From Lateolabrax maculatus (lineage: Eukaryota > Chordata > Actinopteri > Acropomatiformes > Lateolabracidae), in the NCBI GenBank assembly GCA_031216445.1, contig CM062215.1, positions 7,772,001-7,836,000 on the forward strand: DNA of 64,000 nucleotides, in the 5' to 3' direction. Below are positions 48,301-61,633 of this stretch, piece by piece. Position 1 is the stretch's first letter; every line of letters starts with the position of its first letter. Under the pieces are notes generated by a model. That model did no database searches and was not told the origin of the DNA. It saw nothing but the letters and a program-made list of their open reading frames with translations. The translations under genes were made by a program, and so were the position numbers.

Positions 48301-50267
48301 CATCTGTTATTCTGCCCGGATACAGCAAAAACACTAGCAAAAACATGACCACTATGTAGATAATCCATCTGATTTTTTGCTCAGATATGAATGAATTGCA
48401 GGCCAGGATACTGAATCACGAGCACGACAATAAAAGCTTGCTACAGTAGATAGCATCTTTGACACACATGTTTCCAATGAAGTGACCGCATACTATTTCC
48501 ATAATGGGAGAATGACACAATAAATTGTCTGATACAGAACTCTACACACCCAGCCTCCTGCAGCCATATAAGCTAATTTGTGCACAGCTATGGTTCATAA
48601 ACACAACAGAGCATCAGGTTTTTCCTCATCCTATTGACATACAGTGGAACTGCGAGGATCTTGGCGACTGTTCAGTGCTTTTGGGGGAAAATTGGGCCCA
48701 TATCACTGGTTTCAGTTATTCTGTTCAATTCTCCTGCCAACAACCCATCAAAAGGGGCAGATTGGTCAGCACAGGCCAAATTCCTGCCACACCGTGATGA
48801 CAGAAAACTGCATTTGCCAAATCCAAGTAGCTGCCTCAGCACTGTGGTCGGATCACACGTAAGGGTTGGAAACATCCATAGTCAACTTTGGCAGACCTTA
48901 CAAAATCCATGGACAACAAATAAAACACACACGCTGTAAGACAAATGACATCATACTATAGCACAGAGAGGTGTATAGCAAAATATAGGTGAATAAATTA
49001 CTTACATATGTAGTATGTGTATATATATATATAGTGTTGCACCCATGGCTGGTAACTGCATGGAGTGTTCACTGATTGCTAGATTTACACCAATAAGCAC
49101 TATTTAGTGACCTAACTGGAGCAGTAAAACAAAACCTGCTCACTGGTTTTACTACTACAGCCTTACTTGGTCTGGTATGAGAATATGCTTATGGTGGTTA
49201 ACGTTTGCTAATGTCAGCAAACTCTAACTAGACATTGCGTTTAAGGTTTCTTGACCTTTCTGCAGCCTGAACGCATGAACATATTTCATGCAAAAACAGT
49301 AAGTTAACAAATGAATGCTATAAAATCGCTGAATTTGATCTGTTTTCAATGACATTCTACAGGCAACAAAAGTGAGGGATTCTGTTGTGTGAAACAGATT
49401 TGGATTTATTGACATAATTGTCTAAAGAGTCGCCAGCTTTTCACACTTGCATTTCTTAAGGGTTCAGTTTGCACAGTACCCTTCAGAGAAAATGCAAGTT
49501 TGATCTTTGAACTCGTGGTTCATGGGAGTCTGTCACTACTGCATGTTGGATTAAGGTATGCACTCTCTAGGTTAATATTTGCCTCTATTAACCCAGCGCC
49601 TACAAAGCATGCTTTGTCGTTAAGTTTTCAAACAAGGGGAAAACAGAGCCAGGCATTAAACTCTAATTAATAACACCTAACATAAGCCATTTACTGATGG
49701 GGGACTTGAACAAGTGCTATATTTTCATTTAACATATAACTGCATAATTTTAGATTGACAAATAAAGGAACCTTGAAACTTGAACCTTGTCAAACTACTG
49801 ACCCATATCAATCTGACATTTTGCTGTGTCATGCAGAGGTTGGGTAGCTTGTACCACACGGAAGTCATACAGCCACAACAATTGCCAAAAGCAGAGTTAC
49901 AGATACAGGATGTGCAGGGAGAACCTGTTTAGTATAGGTGGTCAGCATGCTAGAACTTAAATCCATTATAACTTAAATTACTATAACAAACTAGCTTTAT
50001 GTCAAGATCAAATCTTGCATCTGGATTGTTAATCATGCCTATAACCATCAACTTTCATATATTATTTTGTTAAATTGTATTCCATCATATTATATCCCAT
50101 GACAGACATGACTCAGGCATTGCGTAAAAACACAACACTTCATTTGTCTGCGTTGAAACATTTATGTCATAATGTTGACTTTTTACATGTAAATATCTTG
50201 CACCTACCAGTGGAAACTTGACGCTGTCCTCTCTGTAGTCTTCTCAGGCTTTTGATCATACAAATCA

Positions 50268-50317
50268 GTCAGCTGGGAGGAGCAATAAAAATACACACAG
50301 GTCAGCTGGGAGGAGCA
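50268..50317. repeat. Short direct repeat
   Basis: GTCAGCTGGGAGGAGCA occurs at 50,268-50,284 and again at 50,301-50,317, a 33-base period. Each copy contains a CAGCTG E-box. Confidence 0.9.
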
Positions 50318-51487
50318 GATTCAAACATTCAGGTGTGCTTTCTTTTGTTAATTTGGTTATGGTTCCAAGCCATACTTTGACCATCAATAAAATGAATGTC
50401 AATAGTCACACACATTAAAAATAAACGCCCCTCACTCACCTTTGGGACTTGCAGGCTCCTGGGGACACTTAAACTCTTGTTCTGTCCTGAATGAGTGCTG
50501 GACTACAGTACACTGAGGTTATGAAGACATCACAGGTGTGTTGGATGAAGGAGGAGGAGTCTTTAAGGTGGCACAATGTTTGGAATAGCTCCTGTCAAGA
50601 TTGTCCATTAAGAGCTTGTTAAATGATGCCTTTTACAACTGAGTAATGCTGCATAGGTTGTTTTCAGCAACACAGTACAATCAGTACAATAAATAAAGGT
50701 ATACATTTGGAGTTCTTGTGCTTCCTTCTGATGAACTTCAGTTGTGTTTCCAGTTGATAAGGTCACACTACATTGCTGATTGGTCTTTCCAGAGAAATGC
50801 AGAACATCCTGAACTTTCATTGTCAGCCAATAATGTGATGGGTTTATCTTTTATTTCTCAAAGATGTAACGTCTGATCATTGTTTCTTGTTGTTCTGTTG
50901 TGTCCTCCCTTTTACATTTGTTTCCTCTTTCTTCTTTCAGTTTGGATCACAGTGCAAAAATGGAGGAACTGATAGCATAAAAGCAAGACCAAATTCATAT
51001 GAGGTATGAGATTGAAGGAGTAGCTCACAGTCAGAAATATGTCTTAAAAAGGTGAGAACATGAAATTCAATATTAGGATAACTCGCTGAAGGGCTGATGA
51101 ACTTATTAATGATGTTGGACACATTAGTTAAGTTAGAAACTGACAGGGCCAGTAAACCATCAGTAGGATTGATGGAGAAAAACTGGTTTGACGAGTTTTT
51201 AAAAACTATCAGGATTAGGTCAAATATCAATTGGACAACAACATAAATAAACTAGTTGGACTAGTTAAAGAAAGTTTGTGGGAAGGATGTTGTAACCCTG
51301 ATCCTCTGAAGAACTGCAAAAGAGAAAAACATTTCTAAAATGGGTAAATGACAAGAAAAAAAAGCCTCAATAAGAAGGCTTTACAGAGATAATGTGTGAT
51401 AAGCATGGAGACTGGACATGTTGATTCGGGTTTTGTATACTCACATGAAATAATCAAATTCAAGGGGAAGCTAAACAATGTGCAAAG

Positions 51488-52235
51488 TTGTCAACAGGAA
51501 AAGTAGACCCGGACCTGGACTGTCCCCCTGGAAGCACACCACCTCCCTACGCACCCCCTGAAGAAAACCCTCCTCCAGAGACAGGCACCCTGTATGTCAG
51601 AGCCCTCTCAGAGACATGCCACCGACACTACCTGTGGCGTCGCAAGCAGGGAGTGAGAAGGAGAAAGACCATCTGGATACGACCAGCTCAACCAAGGAAT
51701 CAAGAGACTGCTGGTCACCAAATGGGACTAAAATGGGGCGCTGCCAAAGGTGAAGAGACTGTACACAACCTGAGCCTGAACAGGACAGAGAAGAGTGGCA
51801 GCCCCGCCCGGAGGACGGAGGGACGGCGAACAACTCGAGACGAGGGGAGGGATGGCTTCTGACAACCAGGGGAGGTGGAAAGGGAGGGTGAGCAAAACAC
51901 ACAGACACACACACTTAACGATGAAGCAACATAAATGCAAATGGCACAGAAAACTATTCCCCAGAAGACCACTGATAACCATTGATGAATTGTTAATAGC
52001 AGGAAAAGAGTTTTTAGTTAACCCTGGTGCAACTCATTCTGTTTTTACATCAAATGACTGGTTAAACATACCAAAAGAGCTTCTGGACAGGAGATACTGT
52101 AAGAGTAGGAAAAAAAAAAGACAAAGAATAAGGAAATTCACTACACCTCTTTGAAGTATTGATTTGGGACGGGAAAATGGGGAAGAAAACATTCATTCTT
52201 GTTTTTCCTCCTGCTGTCCCATACAAATAAGACAT
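51488..52235 (+). pseudogene. Broken endogenous retrovirus gag-protease remnant
   Basis: A Pro-rich stretch near 51,515-51,580 includes a PPPY motif, typical of retroviral Gag late domains. After a frame change near 51,860, a second frame has a block resembling the retroviral aspartic protease active-site region (about 52,005-52,045): a hydrophobic strand, then a GATHS motif. The two residues before it are Asn-Pro, where the family has catalytic Asp-Thr, so the protease is inactive. A weak match to the protease C-terminal part follows at about 52,175-52,225, with a stop. Possible gag start sequence lies near 51,339. No LTR or primer-binding site was found. An old, non-functional fragment. Confidence 0.6.
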
Positions 52236-52596
52236 GTAGAGAGCATATTTTGTTTTTAGGATGTGTCTTTTGATCCAACTCCTCCTACAGTACTGAGTAA
52301 AATGTAGAGAAGGAGTCTGACAAATGCACAGTGAAGAATTTACACTGCACAGTATATTGAGAAAACACTAGTTCAAGACTCATTTTTGAATTTTTATTTC
52401 GGGAAAATGGGTATTTTGTGCTTTGTCTATACAGAGGACCGATGAGATTAAAAGGTTTCTCAAACAACAAAAGAACGAAGAATGTGGGTCCATGGGTAAC
52501 TTGCTGTACTGATATTCATGATTTGGGAAAGAGCCACAGAGGAGGGAGAAAGAGAGGAAAAAATCCAAAACAGGATTGTCGTCATTTTAAGTCATC

Positions 52597-52808
52597 GTGG
52601 GGAGACCCATGAACATAGGGACGTCCTCACCAGAGCGGGGACAGCCCCTAAGAGGGGAGGAATTTGATGATGCAGTGCTGAACTACTGCATTAACCTCTC
52701 CAGCTCTCTAAAGTCTACCCACACACAGGTGAAAGCAGCCCTACCAACAGTCCTACTCTCTAAGGACCATTGCATCCACTACAGCCTGGAGACTGGGTGG
52801 TGGTGAGG
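52597..52808 (+). pseudogene. Broken endogenous retrovirus integrase-tail remnant
   Basis: The plus-strand frame resembles the end of a retroviral pol product: an alpha-helical stretch with KSTHTQVKAALPT (about 52,708-52,746), followed by a degraded copy of the 'HxLxPGDWVVV' motif (here HYSLETGWW, ending at 52,803) and a stop. It has the same orientation as the gag-protease remnant 360 bases upstream. Reverse transcriptase and most of integrase are missing, so the locus has a large internal deletion. No envelope gene was recognised downstream. Confidence 0.5.
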
Positions 52809-53899
52809 TAGACTATGTCCCAAACTTCCAAACATAGTAGTAATGGCTACGCACCATCACAAGAGCTCATGTGTCTACATATCTGTAACAGCACCATGTG
52901 CATGACTACTGTACATGAAGTCATCTCTCATGTAGGTCAGTTGGCCAGGCTAAGCCTAAAACTAGCACCCAAAGGCCTATACATCATGATAATGGGTTGC
53001 TGTCTGGCATTCAGAGAGGAAACCTGTCATTTTGGAGGGGGGGGGGGGGGGGGACCACAAAACAATACTTGGTGTAACAGTGGGAGCTACAACATTCCAT
53101 AGTCTCTCTTTATTAAGACATCCGCATTAGCCTGCATGGCTGGTCCTCTGTCATTTAACGGCCTGTCATCCCAGACTATTGTGGCATGTTGATGATCCCC
53201 CCCTACAGGTTTATAATCTCAACACACACAGGCTGCCTGTGCTCATGTAAACACACGTTTGCAACATTTCTGTGTGTCCAGAGCTAGTGTGTGTAAGAAC
53301 AGAAGGCACATAAAAATTGGAATATGGTGTACTTCCAATGTTTCCAGTAGTGTCACTTATTATTTAAGTGTGGAAAAAAAAGCTTCCTGATCCTGGGTTT
53401 CATTGGTGGTACAAGCAGTCCTCAAATATATACATCAGCTGGATTGATCAAACAAGTGTTTGGTCAGCCAATGCTGCCCAAAGTGCGATGTGGAACTCTG
53501 TGTGTGTGTGCATTCATACTGCACACCGCGTACGTGATTGTAAAACCCCAATTAGGCCTGTATCTGTTTCACCTCAGTGGTTTTCTGGGAAAGCCTGAGA
53601 GAAAGAGAGAGAGAGAGATGCCGACTGATAGAAGCCAAAGCAGTCTGTCATTAAGAGAGCAGGGCCCCATCAAAACAACTCCAACATGCTCTAATAACCA
53701 GCTTTCCACTGTGCTCTGTCTCCGCTGTTTCTTTCTGCATCTGTCTCTTGTTGAAGTTTAAATCTGATCCCACATCAAATCTCTATATTGCTTTTCTTTA
53801 TTTCTGCATGATAAGAATATTTACTGGAGCGAATGTCGAAGAAACCTTTGCAAGTATTTGGTCATATACCAAAGCTGAGTTTGTACGGTTCATCCAAAC

Positions 53900-54062
53900 A
53901 TGGTGCACCATTCACAAATGCCAACGTTGTGGTGGCGCTAGAGGAGAAGTCAAAGAATCACCAGCTAGACTTCATCCTCGGGCGACCATGAAGGTACAAA
54001 ATTTCATGGTACCCAATGGTCATTGAGATATTTACCAAAGCGATGGACCAACCAACTGATGA
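53900..54062. repeat. Teleost interspersed repeat with 'ttcatggtacccaatggtcattgagatatttacc'-type text
   Basis: The order 'gtggcgctagaggagaagtc', 'atcaccag', 'cttcatcctcgggcgaccatga', 'acaaaatttcatgg', 'cattgagatatttac' and 'gatggaccaacca' matches, from memory, a very common dispersed repeat in fish genomes. It is a diverged copy without coding capacity. Confidence 0.6.
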
Positions 54063-56904
54063 AATGACCAACAATATTGGTAATGTGGGCGACAGACTCC
54101 TTTGGAACTGCTGTGGACTGCCTGTTTCTCCTTCTGTATGCTCTTCATATCTCATTCCTGTAGGACAACATCATGTAACCTCTGCTCAGACTTGGTATCT
54201 TGTATAGTCTGGCTGTGTTGTCTGAACATTAGATTACTTGGGACCCAGACCCTTTCCCAGTCACTGAAGCAGAGGTTAGACTTTTGTGAAACTGGAAGTA
54301 ATTTCCTAAACTTGCCCCAGGAGCTTAAATTTATCACATGACAGCAGTGCCTTGCATAATGGCTGTAGTTGGAATACCCTGTTGCTTTTTCAGGCAAGTG
54401 TGATGCAAATCTGAGTGCCATACATTCATACTCACTGTAGAGCACTTAGGTCCAAAATTAACAAATTACCCATGTTTGCAAGCCCCTTGAAATAAAAAAA
54501 AGGTAAAATTAATGCTCAAGGTTTGGAACCAACATTCTTCTGCATAAGCCTCCTGTTCCTTCCTGTCTGGTTGTTTGGGGTCACTGAGCTGGAATGAGGA
54601 TGGACAGACAGTGATGCAGAAACCTATTTGGCTCAACGCTGTGGTCACAGTGGCAGGGAGAAGGGGAAAATATGCAGAGAAACTGGGTTGGTCAATAATA
54701 AAGGCAAAGTGGATGCAACAAAAGTGGAAAAACATGGCAATTACTATGTGGTTAAATTGTTTGCTTCATATACTAGCTTTCAGTACTGTAAAGTATGTAT
54801 GACAAAGCCTGCTTCAAATCACATCTGTCCCGAACAAGGCAATGTCGAGGCTTTCCACACCACAGTAAGTAACTGCCATAATACTGCTTTGAGGCCTGGC
54901 ATTGTGAATAATTGTTCCTGTTTAGCTTGATTTTTGCTGCTCACTGTTTATAGATGAAATAGAAGAAGTCAGATTTGCTGTCAAGGTTTTCGGAAAGACA
55001 ATAGCAAACATGTGGGCCTCTGAATAATCAGTAACACATAATGTGTGTCATCCTGTTTTGATAATGTGCTGTGCTCTCCCTTTCGCATAATAAATTACTT
55101 CCAAAATCTTGTCACTTGAACATGTGAAGCAAATTATCAACAAAGTCCTCCCTTAAACCAGTCTGTATAATTTTGAAAGCACAATCAGGGATGAGATACA
55201 TCGTTCCTCTAAATTGTCTTAAAATGTAATTAGCGGCGTTGATGATGTCATGCATGAGGAACGGACAGAATTAACACAAAACTGATCCATATTCTTGCCA
55301 GCAATTTCACTGGCACCAATGAGTTGTATTTTCTGTTTCGATCAGTGGGTCAAATCAAGATTTTGAAAAAGAGACACTGAAAAGAATACAGTGTTGACGG
55401 ACAATAAAAATCCCCCCCTGAAACACACGTGTGTGTGCTGAGCTGTCAGCTGTAATTACTGTATTATTAAAGTGAGATAGAGTCATTTTTGGCGTAATTA
55501 TACCCACACCCTTTTCCCCTCTGGGGAATGGGGGAAATGCATTCCAACCATCTTTCCTCTAAGCCTTTACTATAGTCTGACATGCTGACACTTTACACTT
55601 TATCTTAGTCTGAAACTGTTACCCCGAGCGAGGAGCGAAAACAAGCACCTGAGTGCTTACAGGTGCTTCACTGAGTTACAGCTTAAGTCCAGCAAATACA
55701 CAGCTGCAGGCTCACAAATCCTACGGTCTCTGGTACAAACACATACATGCAAATTAAATGACAGAAGTGTAAGAAAAAATGAGCCCTGGTGTTCTATAAG
55801 GAATGACTGATTTAGTCTAACATAACTCTGTTTAGCTGCGTACAGCAACACAGACATTAAATGCATGCTTAGGCCTGGTATTGTAAGAATTTAAACATTA
55901 ACCTTATCCCTGTCTAATCCATGCATTACTTGGACTAATTTGTTATTATGACAAAGAGTAGAACATATATCATCTGTTTATCTTGCTTCTGTTGAAACAT
56001 AGCTCTCGCAAGTGCACACGTGTAAATTGGCTCAGAAGTTCACAAGTTCCAAAGAAGCAAGCGCTGAGATTCCTTTATTACACCCGTCACCTTTCAACAA
56101 CCATTTATTTAATAGAATAGGCGGAGGAGGGTTCCCGTAATGACACATTTGGACACCTGAGCAGTAAACAAAAACTGCCCTCCTGCTGCCAGGACACGAC
56201 TCCAGTCTGTAAACATACTTTTGGAAAAAATCTGCGGATTGTAAGGAGAGCCGAGAAAGACATGGGTGGGTAGTGCTGTCATGGAATGAGGCATGTGTTT
56301 ATGGTGTTTCTGGCGAGAGAAAAACTGGCTTTTTGGACTGTATGGGGGACGTTTTTAATCCCTTGCATATTTTACTGACTTTGTAGTGCAAAAGTTCTGT
56401 CAAGACAAGCTGAACAGAAGAAGAAAAATAGGATTTGTGACCCACAATGTATTCGCTGTATGTCAGAGCAATAAAACAGGGAAACATTTCTGCAAACTGG
56501 AGGGAGGGTCTGCTCCTCTTGTCCAAATCTAGGCTTATAACCTCACTATCCTCTGCTGGGACCTCATTAATAAAAATCCTCTGTGCGGTTTCTGTCCTTT
56601 TGCCCAAATCCAAGCCAGAGCTGTGATTCATGAAAAGCCCAAGTGTTTCATTTCAAAAGGAGCTACACAATAAAATAGTAATCTCCTGCACACTGTCTGC
56701 TTTACAAACTCTTGGTTGCTGGAGCAAGTTCTCACTGCTTCAATCCGAGGTCAAGTCTATAGTAAGAGTCAGGCTGAAAAAACATCATATAATACAAGTA
56801 CGACGGAAACACCTGCTCGAATACAAAACTCAAAACTATCGGGCAATCATTCAATGTGGAGAAAAAAATTGATAAGAGGTTAGAAAACTGCGGAGAAGGA
56901 ACAT

Positions 56905-57170
56905 TTAAAGGGTACTTAAAGGTACCCTGTGGAGTTTTTGACCACTAGTCGTGCTTTTGAGCAGTGTTTTTTACGAGTAGGTCCCCATTTTGTTTGTATC
57001 ATCGTGTACGCAGGGGAGCACGCAGACAACATGATACACATTCCTGCAGCCAGTTTTACACTATTTCCCTGACCTACAGTTGGTGCCGGTAATGTGCCAA
57101 GAAAACGTAGCAATGCGCCAACAAATGCAAGGGAGAATAAGATGCAGATCTTTCCTTTATGCGCTGGAGT
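56905..57170. repeat. Teleost interspersed repeat starting 'ggtaccctgtggag'
   Basis: Text such as 'ggtaccctgtggagtttttg', 'accactagtcgtgctttt', 'ccccattttgtttgtatcat' and 'tacacattcctgcagccagt' corresponds, from memory, to a dispersed repeat frequent in percomorph fish. Its left edge carries a short palindrome (GGGTAC...GTACCC at 56,910-56,927). The family is not known to me. Confidence 0.55.
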
Positions 57171-57248
57171 TATGTTAAGTTTGTTAGTGTGTTAGACTCT
57201 TTCAGCCTCCGTAGATAAAAAGAATAAGACTCTAGAAGTGAGGAACTG

Positions 57249-57287
<39 letters not shown>

Positions 57288-60200
57288 CTCTTTTACACAC
57301 TTTGATAGCCAGGGACGTCCACGCTGACTTAGTGCTCTGCCTGCAGCTCGTTGCGGCTTGGCTGGATTTACAGTCACCCCTCATGTCCCCTCCAGGGTTT
57401 TCATTACCTGCCCCTTGTGATGAATTGCCCCCAGACACAATAGGCACCCGCTGTCCTCTGACGCGTTGCCAAAGTGATAGCACTGTTCAAGGCCAGGAAA
57501 ACTCAAACTTTCGGGAAGGCAAAGTTCTTGACCAAATGTGTCACAGATTCTTCTTTTGGATTCCCTTCTGATGCTGTGACCATAAATCTATCAAACAACA
57601 CTGAGAGGTGTCCCTGTACAGCTGCTTTGTCTTAGTTTTTCTTGATAAAAACCAGTGCTGATTGCCTTTACCCTAAGGAATCCTCAAAACAAAGCAGCAC
57701 ATAAAGAGAATGAACTTGACCCCTTAAGAGGTTCAGATGAATGATGCTACAAGCCCTTCAGCTAGTAATCTGGTGATATTCTGGGCTCGTAGTCAGTTTA
57801 AACTTGACCTCGCACGACATCCCGCTGCTCATGTTTTCTATTAGAGAATCTCGTTTTTTTCCTTTTCCTGAACTCAAGGGCCTCTTTCCTATCTAAGCTC
57901 TTAATAGCCAGCCGTATAGCATTCCCCGACATTAACACGTCATAAAACCAAAAATGGCTTTCCTCGTGAATCTGTGGCTCCCTTGTGCTGGGTGATGTTA
58001 CCACTGCCGCCTACATATGAAGAGTTTTACTCCGTATTAAGCTTCTAATTACAGCAATCAATTTTGTTATTGGAGGTTTCACAGCTTTGAAATGGTGGGA
58101 GTCTTATTCTGGATCGGCTTGTGTCACCCCCTAAACAAACATAGTATAGTCAAAAGAACACAGCTACTTTGAGTATGTACATTTTAATCATGATTTTACT
58201 AATGCAACGACTGAAACTAGTCACCTTGTTTGTGGCAACCAGTGGTTCTACGGTATGCTGCCCTCGGAGAAAAAAGAAAGAAAGGAAAGGGGGAAAAAAC
58301 GACAAAATGTGTGGATGTAAGGAGAGCTGCCTGGAATGCCGTGTGAGAGAATGCATGACCGAAAACCACAGAGGCAAACTCTGCCCTGCGTCTCGACTGG
58401 CCCGCACCCAAAAAACATGAGCTAAGGAGACAGAGACCCAGACAGTGGTAGGAGATAGTGGAGCGTGCCCCACAAAAATGCGGCTTAGCCCTGGCGGGAA
58501 ACAAACACCGATTCCCCCTCCAAGAAAACATCCAGAGACGCCTCGGGTTATCAGCAATGAGAATTTGTGGTTATCTGATAGAAAAGAATTCAGCCCAGCG
58601 GAATATGAGCCCTTGAAAAAATACACCATGAATATACCTGTGGGGAGAACTCCAACAAACTGCTTTAGAAAACAGCAACAGTAACATAAAAATGGTCTCT
58701 GTAATTCTGTAGTTTATTATATAATCTTCAATCAATGACTTAATGTATTCCAATTTGTAATGGGTGTGGTGGAGAGTTTTTGTGTCACATGGTATAAATT
58801 AAAACATTTTTAAAGGGTTAGGTCAACCAAACATTAAAAATTCTCACTTAAGCTCCGGTCATGAAATTCATTTTGGTATTATTTTTCCAGGTCTTTTGAC
58901 ATCCTCTCTCAGATTTCTGCCTACACCCCAATAAATGGAAGTGAATGCAATTTGGTTGTTGGTGGGGCTCACTGCTTCCAAATCTTTATTGGAAATTTCC
59001 CCTCACATCTTCCAATTTCAACCATCGTGCATAAGCAGGATGATTGCGTTGATCCCCGCTGTCCAAATGACTCAAGACTGTCAGAAAAACTGCTGTTTTT
59101 CTTATCTACCACATCTGCAGTAAATGTTTGGTTAGACTAAGATAAAGGTCAACATTGACTATTATCAACAACATCTCAAAATAGACAATAAAATACGTTG
59201 TTTGTAAATGCACATGTGTGACAACGCATATAAGCCTTGCAAAAAGTAGTCCTGATGAAGACAGGGTTTTTGTTGATTAGTGGAGTAAAAGACAGGCACG
59301 AGGATCCATGTGATGTACGTGTCATCATTTATCTAAATGGACATGGACTGTTTTTGACTGTATTTTATTCCAGCAGAGATCAAATGCACGTTGACACTGA
59401 AGTTAAATACAATGTTTCGCGGGTCCACTTTTACTCTCTGTTTCTCCCACTGTGGGTTTTTGTCTCTAATGTCCTGGAGCTCCTTTCCTCTGGGAGGATG
59501 TTTGACAGGAAATGGAACTGGCCCCAATCCCTTGCGGGGTTCAGGCAGCCATTTCCTGTGCCAGCCCATGCCAAGCCGTGCCAGCTTACGGCTCGGCCCA
59601 GACCACCGTGAGAAAAACAGTCTTCGACATCCTCTGGGGAAATGAGTGCTGGGCCTTCCCTTCCCATGCTGTGGTCCCAAAAAAAGACACAAAAAAATTG
59701 GCTATTGACTCACATGCACATACGCAGGGTGGATGCATCGAATGTCCGGCAAAAGTTGATATGGAAACCGGCAATGCATTGAGGTCAGAAGGTGCAAAAA
59801 GTTCAAGAAGGAAGTAGTACAGAGAGATTAAAGAGGCGCAGAACAGAAAGAGGGTAGGGGATGAAGATCTGAGGTGGGGGGGTAGCTGGTTTTGATGTTC
59901 TGTGACTTTAAATCAATATGTGTTGAAAGACAAAAGTGAAAATGTCGGCGAGGAACGGGTGCGAGAAATTTGACCAGCGAGACAGCAAAGAACTGATAAA
60001 AAGGGGGAAGAAGCAGAAAGGCGATAGTGTGGAGGCGAGAGGAAACAGATGGAGGATCACAGGGGGAAAGAGCCAGTGGGAAAACAGAGCGGCGGAGGAG
60101 GAGGAGGAGAGCGGGAGCCCAGGAGGAAGAAAGGAGGTTTTGGTGGTGAGGGTTTCCCTGATGAAGCACCGCTGACGGCGCAAACCTACAGCGCTCTCAT

Positions 60201-60537
60201 GACAGGCCTCACCACATCAACCCCTTGACATTATTATCCAGCCGTCCAGGGCCCACACACACACTCCTGACCTGCTGCACTGCACTGCACCGCCAGCGTG
60301 TGTGTGTGTGCGTGATCTCCGATTCAAAGGCACGCACACGGTGGAGCACATGCACGATTCATGCTCATGTAATCAGGTATACACGCCAACCCATCACACA
60401 CACACACACACGCACACACACACACAGGTCTTTCGACACAGTCTGCAGCTATGTTCTTTGGCTGTTGACTTGGCTTCTTTTGGACTGAAGTCCCAACCAA
60501 ATGATTCAGGTGCACTTTTGAGCATGTGTGTGTGAAG

Positions 60538-60585
<48 letters not shown>

Positions 60586-61363
60586 ATCCATGCAGGCATG
60601 CTTCTTCTACCTTAAGCTTGGCATCATGCTGCAAAAGGAAACATGGTGCTATTATCTTGGTTGCCAGGTGTGCAGCCCTCCCATCCGCTCTCTTCTCTTT
60701 TTTAAAAATTGCCACCCTGGGTGTTTAAAGTTCTGTCAAATTGAGTTGAAAACACAGATTCTGTTGTTTTTTCTTACGGCACCATGGATGTTTACTGGAG
60801 AACCTCACAGCACCCTACCAGCCAACTTCTCCAATTTCATCAGCAGCAGGGAGTCAAACGCAGCCCTTGTGTCAAAATACCCTTTTCCATATTGTCACTT
60901 CGAATTATTTCTCCCTCACGATGCTCGTACACACCCACAAACATTTCTTGCCATCTCTTTACTCAAACCTTTCAGCCTGCTTTGATAAATGTCTTGATGT
61001 ATTGACAGTGTCATGTTTACTTCCACGATAAATCTTTCATCACTTGCACATAGCAAAGCTGGAACTCTAAAAAGTTTGTGTTTATAATAGATAAAGCTTG
61101 CTCACTCCGTCTTTTTCATTCGATGAGCTTTTCTTCCTCGTCAAAACCTGGCAACTAAATTACTTACAAAGCAACTTCGACCACCGACAGTTCAGTCGGA
61201 GCATTCAGGTGGGGTATGTGTGGTCTTGGTTGGTTTATTGTGCATCCATTGTACTGTGTTGCTCCTGTATTATATAATTGTCTTGGACTTTTTCTGCAAG
61301 TCAAATTCCATTTATATCTACTGTATCATGTGGCAAATTAACAAGATTATCTATATGATTCTG

Positions 61364-61396
<33 letters not shown>

Positions 61397-61587
61397 TGGG
61401 TGTTCTAATTTCTTGTGACGTGTCTGGGTTTGTTCCCATCCCCCGATATGAGTCTGTTGTGTGTTTTTAACCTCGGATTCTGCAACCAGACCTGCACTCC
61501 AAAACAGTTTGCAGCTGCACCGCAGGTAGCCAGCAACATACTTCACCTGACAAGCCATGTGAACAGTCAGCCCCCTTGGTAAACACT

Positions 61588-61633
<46 letters not shown>

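Larger units (their letters stand above)
41911..51329. other. Gene-poor intergenic DNA
   Basis: No coding exon, tRNA or rRNA was recognised on either strand. The sequence is mostly AT-rich and looks single copy, with a T run at 42,098-42,117, a G run at 45,373-45,394 and TA-rich stretches (46,410-46,440). A plus-strand AATAAA at 48,185 has no supported upstream exon. Open frames are short and without family signatures. Confidence 0.6.

Noticed and set aside
52815..53102. Possible retroviral envelope frame after the integrase remnant
   Set aside because: The frame has no recognisable envelope motif and ends in a G run; similarity could not be supported.
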